The position numbers and the translations under genes are program-made. From positions 402,630-466,629 of the forward strand of contig JAMLJB010000002.1 of the NCBI GenBank assembly GCA_023953835.1: a DNA stretch of 64,000 nucleotides, read 5' to 3'. Within the stretch, counting starts at the first letter, position 1. Every line of letters begins with the position of its first letter. This document shows positions 59,905-64,000 of the stretch, piece by piece. The notes beneath the pieces were generated by a model that was not told the DNA's origin, did not search any database, and saw only the letters and a list, made by a program, of their open reading frames with translations. The stretch comes from Rhizobiaceae bacterium (GTDB taxonomy: Bacteria; Pseudomonadota; Alphaproteobacteria; Rhizobiales; Rhizobiaceae).

Positions 59905-60780
59905 GTGCTCCGGTATTCCATAGAACGTATCGGCGATACTCGCGACAAGCTTGGCGAATCTCCGCTCTGGGTCGAGGACGGCCCTTTTCTCTATTGGATC
60001 GACATTCGCGAGGTAAGCCTGCACTGGATGGATATGCGCACGCGCGCGCATCGCTCGCGCGCGCTGCCGAAGATTCCCGGCGCCGTCGTCACGCGCAGGA
60101 AGGGCGGGCTGCTTATGGTGTTTCGCAGCGCGCTTGCGGTGCTCGAAACCCCTGATGCGGAACCGCAATTCCTCACGCTCGACTTCGACATGGGCGACCA
60201 GCGCTTCAACGACGCGAAATGCGATGCGCGGGGACGGCTTTGGGTCGGAACGCTTGACCGGCAGTTGAAAAGTGATGCGGCGGCGCTCTACAGGATCGAT
60301 GCGGCGCTCAACGTCGAGCAGGTGGATGCGCCCTTCACGCTCGGCAACGGGCTGGCCTGGAGCCCGGACTACACCAGCATGTATTTCACGGACACCCGCA
60401 CCCGGACCATTCATCGCTATGATTTCGACCTCGCCACCGGCGTCGCCGCCAACCGGCGCACATTCGCTCGCGTGGATGAGGAAGGAGCCGGACGCCCGGA
60501 CGGCTGCGCCATGGACGCCGAGGGTTTCCTGTGGAGCGCCATGATTGGCGGCGGACGCATCGCCCGCTTCGACCCGGACGGCCGGCTCGCGCAGGACATC
60601 CGCCTACCTATCAAGAATCCGACGAGCTGCTGCTTCGGCGGGACCACGCTCTCGACGCTTTATGTGACGAGCGCCACGGAAACGTCGATGGAAGGCCTGA
60701 CGGACGAGCCGCTGGAGGGCGGGCTGTTCGCGGTCGAGACCGACGTGCGCGGCATGCCGGTTGGCGGCTACGGCGATTGA
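59905..60780 (+). CDS. SMP-30/gluconolactonase-like lactonase
   Basis: The 291-residue protein is a six-bladed beta-propeller of the SMP-30 family. Metal ligands expected in the family are visible: Glu in LGESPLW near residue 17, Asn in DQRFNDAKCDARGRLWVGT near 98, LGNGLAWSPD near 148 and Asp in GRPDGCAMD near 197. These enzymes hydrolyse sugar lactones with calcium or zinc. The start GTG 59905 is preferred because GGATAAGG lies just upstream; an in-frame GTG at 59848 adds 19 residues before the conserved fold. First gene of a plus-strand operon with the thiolase-fold and DUF35 genes. Confidence 0.85.
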   Translation: MLRYSIERIGDTRDKLGESPLWVEDGPFLYWIDIREVSLHWMDMRTRAHRSRALPKIPGAVVTRRKGGLLMVFRSALAVLETPDAEPQFLTLDFDMGDQRFNDAKCDARGRLWVGTLDRQLKSDAAALYRIDAALNVEQVDAPFTLGNGLAWSPDYTSMYFTDTRTRTIHRYDFDLATGVAANRRTFARVDEEGAGRPDGCAMDAEGFLWSAMIGGGRIARFDPDGRLAQDIRLPIKNPTSCCFGGTTLSTLYVTSATETSMEGLTDEPLEGGLFAVETDVRGMPVGGYGD

Positions 60781-60811
60781 TGCAGTTCAGAAATATGGGG
60801 AGAGCAGGCAA

Positions 60812-61966
60812 ATGGTTCTCGGAAATATCTCCACCAACAACAGGAAAGCGGCTGTTGTCGGCGTGGCCAACAGCAAATTCGGCAAAGCGCCGGGCAATGA
60901 TGTCTACGACCTGACGCTGTCCGCCTTCCACGATGCTCTCGCCGATTGCGGGCTGGACAAGTCGGCAATCGACGGCATCATCATTCACCGTGCGCCTGAC
61001 TACCAGCGGTTCTGCGAGCTGGCGGGAATGAACCCGAAACTGATCGCGACTTACCCTTCGCAGGGTCGAATGTCGGGCGTGGCCATTCCCCTTGCGGCCA
61101 CGGCGATCGCAACCGGCATGGCCGAGACCATCGCTCTTGTCTACGGCAATGTCGGCAGGACCGCCGGGCAGATATATGGCGGCGAGAACGACAATTACGG
61201 CAGCGGCGGCGCGGGCCGCTGGTTCCCCTACGGAATGACCTCACCCGGCGCGATGCACGCCATGATGTTCCGCCGCCACATGCACCAGTACGGCACGACC
61301 GCCGAGCAACTCGGCGAGGTCGCGATAACGTTCAGGAAGCATGCTTCCCTCAATCCCGGCGCTGTCATGCGCCAGCCTTACGACATGGACGAGTATCTGG
61401 GGTCCCGCTTCATCTGCGACCCGCTCAGGCTTCTCGACTATTGCCTCATCAATGACGGCGCGGTCGTCATGATCATCACATCCGCCGAGCGGGCGAAAGA
61501 TCTTGCAAAGCCCCCGGTCCATATTCGCGGATATGGCGAGGCGACCGCCTTCAAGGAGTCCACCATGCCGCCGGACGACTATTGGTTCGCGCAGATGGAA
61601 ACCGTGGGGCAGCAGACGCATGCCATGGCCGGCACCACGCGCGAAGACATGAACGCCTTGATGATATACGACAATTTCACGCCGACCGTATTGTTCAGCC
61701 TCGAAGGCTTCGGCTACTGCCCGCACGGGGAAAGCGGTCCGTGGGTTCAGGAAGGCCATCTTGCGCTGGGTGGCCGCTATCCCGCCAACACATGCGGCGG
61801 GCACCTGTCCGAAAGCTACATGCAGGGATGGGCGCTGAACGTCGAGGCGGTGCGGCAGATTCGGGGAGAGTGCGACCAGCGCCAGGTGCCCGGCGCCGGG
61901 CTGATCCAGTTCCTCTCGGCCGCCCCGATCGTGACATCGATCATCTACGGAGCTGAACCCCAATGA
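60812..61966 (+). CDS. Thiolase-fold protein lacking the nucleophilic Cys (lipid-transfer/aldolase-like)
   Basis: The 384-residue protein has the thiolase superfamily fold, opening with KAAVVGVANSKFGKAPG and ending with NTCGGHLSESYMQGWALN. At the position of the nucleophile Cys in thiolases it reads GRMSGVAI, so the Cys is absent. It is followed by a DUF35 protein, as are the thiolase-like Ltp2-type retro-aldolases of steroid degradation, which also lack that Cys. The likely reaction is C-C bond cleavage of a beta-hydroxy-acyl-CoA to an aldehyde plus a shorter acyl-CoA. Start ATG 60812 follows GGGGAGAG. The following stop overlaps the DUF35 start by ATGA. Confidence 0.82.
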   Translation: MVLGNISTNNRKAAVVGVANSKFGKAPGNDVYDLTLSAFHDALADCGLDKSAIDGIIIHRAPDYQRFCELAGMNPKLIATYPSQGRMSGVAIPLAATAIATGMAETIALVYGNVGRTAGQIYGGENDNYGSGGAGRWFPYGMTSPGAMHAMMFRRHMHQYGTTAEQLGEVAITFRKHASLNPGAVMRQPYDMDEYLGSRFICDPLRLLDYCLINDGAVVMIITSAERAKDLAKPPVHIRGYGEATAFKESTMPPDDYWFAQMETVGQQTHAMAGTTREDMNALMIYDNFTPTVLFSLEGFGYCPHGESGPWVQEGHLALGGRYPANTCGGHLSESYMQGWALNVEAVRQIRGECDQRQVPGAGLIQFLSAAPIVTSIIYGAEPQ

Positions 61967-62370
61967 GCGATTATGCAAAACCGCTGCCGAAGATCGACGC
62001 GCTTGACGCCCCCTACTGGGAGGGCGCGAAGGCGCACGAGCTGCGTATTCTGAAATGCGGCAATTGCGGCCACTGCAGCGCGGACCCGACAAGACGCTGC
62101 ATGTCCTGCGGCGCACAAGCGCTGGAATGGACGAAGGCGTCGGGGCGGGGCAAGGTCTGGTCCTACGGCGTGTTCCACAAGGCCTATTTTCCGGGATTCG
62201 CGAACGACGTTCCCTACAATGTCGCGATCGTCCAGCTCGAGGAAGGCCCGAAGCTCTATTCGAACATCGTCGCCGTGCCGAACGAGGATATCCGCGTCGA
62301 CATGGCCGTGAAGGTCCATTTCGATGATGTCACCGACGACGTCACACTGGTGAAGTTCGAACCGGCATAA
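61963..62370 (+). CDS. Zn-ribbon OB-fold protein (DUF35), partner of the thiolase-fold protein
   Basis: The 135-residue protein has an N-terminal zinc ribbon with two Cys pairs (LKCGNCGHC and RRCMSCG, residues about 30-52) and an OB-fold C-terminus (about 60-130). DUF35 proteins bind acyl-CoA and form complexes with thiolase-fold partners. It overlaps the thiolase-fold gene by 4 bases, and its gene order matches known partner pairs. Convergent with the aldehyde dehydrogenase gene. Confidence 0.9.
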   Translation: MSDYAKPLPKIDALDAPYWEGAKAHELRILKCGNCGHCSADPTRRCMSCGAQALEWTKASGRGKVWSYGVFHKAYFPGFANDVPYNVAIVQLEEGPKLYSNIVAVPNEDIRVDMAVKVHFDDVTDDVTLVKFEPA

Positions 62371-62384
62371 CCCGGTAACCGGGC

Positions 62385-63818
62385 TCAGGCCACCCGGCTC
62401 CTGCTGGTGACGTATTTCGTCACGAGGAAGCCGCGGATGCCCTCGATCCCGGCCTCGCTTCCGAGACCGCTGTCCTTCACGCCGCCGAAGGGTGCTTCGG
62501 GCGACACCACGCCGAAATGATTGATCGCCAGCGCGCCGACCTGCAACGCGTCGCATACGCGCCGTTCTGTCGCCAGCGACGAGGTGAACGCATAGCCCGC
62601 GAGACCGTAGGGGTTCCGGTTCGCCCGGGCGATCACCTCCTCGGCGGAACCGAACCTGCTGACCGGCAGCACCGGGCCGAACGGTTCGGTGGTCATCAGC
62701 GCGGCGTCATCCGTCACGTCGGCCAGCACGGTTGGCTGGTAGAAGAAGCCCTCGTTCTCATGCCGCCTGCCGCCTGCGGCGACACGCGCGCCGTGCGACA
62801 CCGCATCCGCGATGAGCTGGTCCATCGCCTCGACGCGGCGCGCATTGGCCAGCGGCCCCATCTCGGTGCTGTCTGAAACGCCATCACCGATGCGAAGGTT
62901 CGAGACCTTGCCCGCAACGCTGTCGACGAAACGGTCGTAGATCCGCTCGTGGACGTAGAACCGGCTGGGAGAGTTGCAGATCTGGCCCGCATTCCTGAAC
63001 TTCGCCGCCACGGCAAGCGCGGCGACGGCCTCCGGCTCGACATCGTCGAAGATGAGCACAGGCGCATGGCCGCCCAGTTCGACCGTCGCCTTCTTGAGCT
63101 GCCTGCCGCAGGCTTCCGAGATCAGGCGTCCGACGCGCGTCGATCCAGTGAACGTCACCTTGCGGATCACGGGAGAGTCGATGCAGCGGGAGGTGATTTC
63201 CGCCGGGTCGCCATAGACCAGCGCAATCGCACCGGCAGGAACGCCCGCGCGATGCAGCGCGTCCACGACGCGCGCCGCGCTGCGCGGCGTTTCCTCGGCT
63301 GCTTTCAACAGCACGGAACAGCCGGCGGCGAGCGCTTCGGCAAGTTTGCGGGCGGGCGTGAACACCGGAAAATTCCACGGTGTCAGCGCCAGCGCGGGGC
63401 CGATCGGTTCATATGTGACCGTCTGGCTTGTCTCGGGAACCCTTGCCGGGATCGTTCGGCCGTAGAGCCTGCGGCCCTCCTCGGCGGTCCACTCCAGCGC
63501 CTCCGCGCTGGCCATGACCTCGCCCCTCGCCTCCCGCAGCGGCTTGCCCTCCTCGGCGGTCAGGACGGCGGCGATGTCATCCGCTTCGGCCCGCAGGATC
63601 GCGGCGGCGGCGCGCAGCATGTTGCTTCGTTCGAGCGGCCCGAGCGCGCGCCAGCTTTCGAAGCCCCGCCCCACCGACGCCAGCGCGTCGTCGACGTCCT
63701 CAGCGGTCGCCGCGAAAACGCCATCGATCCGCTCGCCGGTCGCTGGATTGACGACGGCGATTTCCGATCCCCGGCCCCGCCGCCATTGCCCGTCTATGTA
63801 AAGGTTGACGCTATCCAT
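62385..63818 (-). CDS. NAD(P)-dependent aldehyde dehydrogenase (succinate-semialdehyde dehydrogenase-like)
   Basis: The 477-residue protein has the aldehyde dehydrogenase set: ALTPWNFPVFTPARKLAEAL near 145, FTGSTRVGRLISEACG near 225, general-base Glu in VELGGHAPVL near 248, nucleophile Cys in NAGQICNSPSRF near 282 and SPEAPFGGVKDSGLGSE near 445. The opening MDSVNLYIDGQW is also typical. In this cluster it may oxidise the aldehyde released by the thiolase-fold/DUF35 aldolase. Its start ATG 63818 lies 68 bases upstream-side of the partial amidohydrolase gene, on the same strand. Confidence 0.92.
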   Translation of the reverse strand: MDSVNLYIDGQWRRGRGSEIAVVNPATGERIDGVFAATAEDVDDALASVGRGFESWRALGPLERSNMLRAAAAILRAEADDIAAVLTAEEGKPLREARGEVMASAEALEWTAEEGRRLYGRTIPARVPETSQTVTYEPIGPALALTPWNFPVFTPARKLAEALAAGCSVLLKAAEETPRSAARVVDALHRAGVPAGAIALVYGDPAEITSRCIDSPVIRKVTFTGSTRVGRLISEACGRQLKKATVELGGHAPVLIFDDVEPEAVAALAVAAKFRNAGQICNSPSRFYVHERIYDRFVDSVAGKVSNLRIGDGVSDSTEMGPLANARRVEAMDQLIADAVSHGARVAAGGRRHENEGFFYQPTVLADVTDDAALMTTEPFGPVLPVSRFGSAEEVIARANRNPYGLAGYAFTSSLATERRVCDALQVGALAINHFGVVSPEAPFGGVKDSGLGSEAGIEGIRGFLVTKYVTSRSRVA

Positions 63819-63886
63819 TGGACGTTACCTCCCTGGCAAGCCTGTAATTCGCTGCGTTCAAATCCTCGAAAAGCCGAAGCGCCGCT

Positions 63887-64000
63887 TCACGACACGCCGA
63901 ACAGGCGCCGGGCATTGCCGCCGAGGATCGCTTCCTTTTCCTCATGGGTGAAATCCGAATGCAGGACTTCGGCGAGCGGGAACGGAAAGCTGAAAAGCTT
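63887..64000 (-). CDS. Amidohydrolase family protein, C-terminal end only
   Basis: Reading leftward from base 64000 the last 37 residues end in HEEKEAILGGNARRLFGVS. The ILGGNARRLFGV pattern is the usual C-terminus of amidohydrolase_2 (metal-dependent TIM-barrel hydrolase or decarboxylase) proteins. The rest lies outside the window. It precedes the aldehyde dehydrogenase gene on the same strand, 68 bases away, so they may be one operon. Confidence 0.75.
   Translation of the reverse strand, partial: KLFSFPFPLAEVLHSDFTHEEKEAILGGNARRLFGVS

Noticed and set aside
1..64000. CRISPR arrays, tRNA or rRNA genes, prophage or complete IS elements
   Set aside because: No regular spaced repeats, cloverleaf sequence, phage structural genes or transposase genes were recognised.

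Overview
ORGANISM AND STYLE. The window is GC-rich, tightly packed bacterial DNA with rhizobial features: betaine-lipid synthesis behind a Pho box, TRAP and branched-chain-amino-acid-type ABC importers, PPK2, a CYTH-CHAD protein, and LysR, LacI and IclR regulators. It reads like an alphaproteobacterial (Hyphomicrobiales, Mesorhizobium/Phyllobacteriaceae-like) accessory chromosome region or large replicon. This placement is inferred from gene content, not from a marker gene. I saw no rRNA, tRNA, CRISPR array or intact IS. LAYOUT. (1) 1-4.8 kb: a minus-strand sugar-acid-type operon (D-2-hydroxyacid dehydrogenase, galactonate-dehydratase-type enolase, maleylacetate-reductase-type dehydrogenase, TRAP DctP cut by the window edge) with a divergent LysR gene. 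(2) 4.8-12.8 kb: housekeeping and phosphate-related genes: ZntB-type transporter, PPK2, an AT-rich orphan HExxH protein, the phosphate-starvation lipid-remodelling operon plcP-btaA-btaB with a Pho box, and a YeiE/YeiH-type regulator-transporter pair. (3) 13.0-31.2 kb: a catabolic cluster of about 15 genes in several divergent units, with a LacI regulator at its right end. It encodes a D-2-hydroxyacid dehydrogenase, ThDP enzyme, SDR, alpha/beta hydrolase, TRAP DctP and fused DctQM, VOC protein, class III CoA-transferase, acyl-CoA dehydrogenase, HMG-CoA-lyase-type enzyme, enoyl-CoA hydratase, oxopentenoate-hydratase-type enzyme, ALDH, Fe-ADH and HD protein. Six promoters carry the same GATGAAACGTTTTC-like operator, five of them abutting a -35 box. 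(4) 31.3-36.9 kb: CYTH-CHAD protein, a pyruvate-kinase-like protein without the C domain, and a P-type ATPase. (5) 36.9-53.1 kb: a second catabolic cluster around an IclR regulator: NitT/TauT-type ABC importer, a dehalogenase with the complete fluoroacetate-dehalogenase residue set, ThDP enzyme, 2-oxoacid dehydrogenase E1 alpha/beta without E2/E3, a small NAD-binding oxidoreductase, a LIV-type ABC importer, a BKACE (DUF849) enzyme, and an unrecognised protein made of two copies of one domain. Five intergenic sites share TYYC-N7-GAGA. (6) 53.2-64 kb: a third catabolic cluster: FAS1-like/MaoC hydratase, LysR, a second LIV-type importer, SMP-30 lactonase, a thiolase-fold protein lacking the nucleophilic Cys with its DUF35 partner, ALDH, and the end of an amidohydrolase. 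HOW IT WORKS TOGETHER. Each catabolic block pairs its own high-affinity importer with its own regulator and a short acyl-CoA or 2-oxoacid pathway, as expected of a metabolically versatile soil bacterium. The most interesting parts are the LacI operator series, a 266-bp inverted-repeat element inserted between one of those promoters and its gene, the dehalogenase cluster, the duplicated-domain protein and the AT-rich metalloprotease-like gene.
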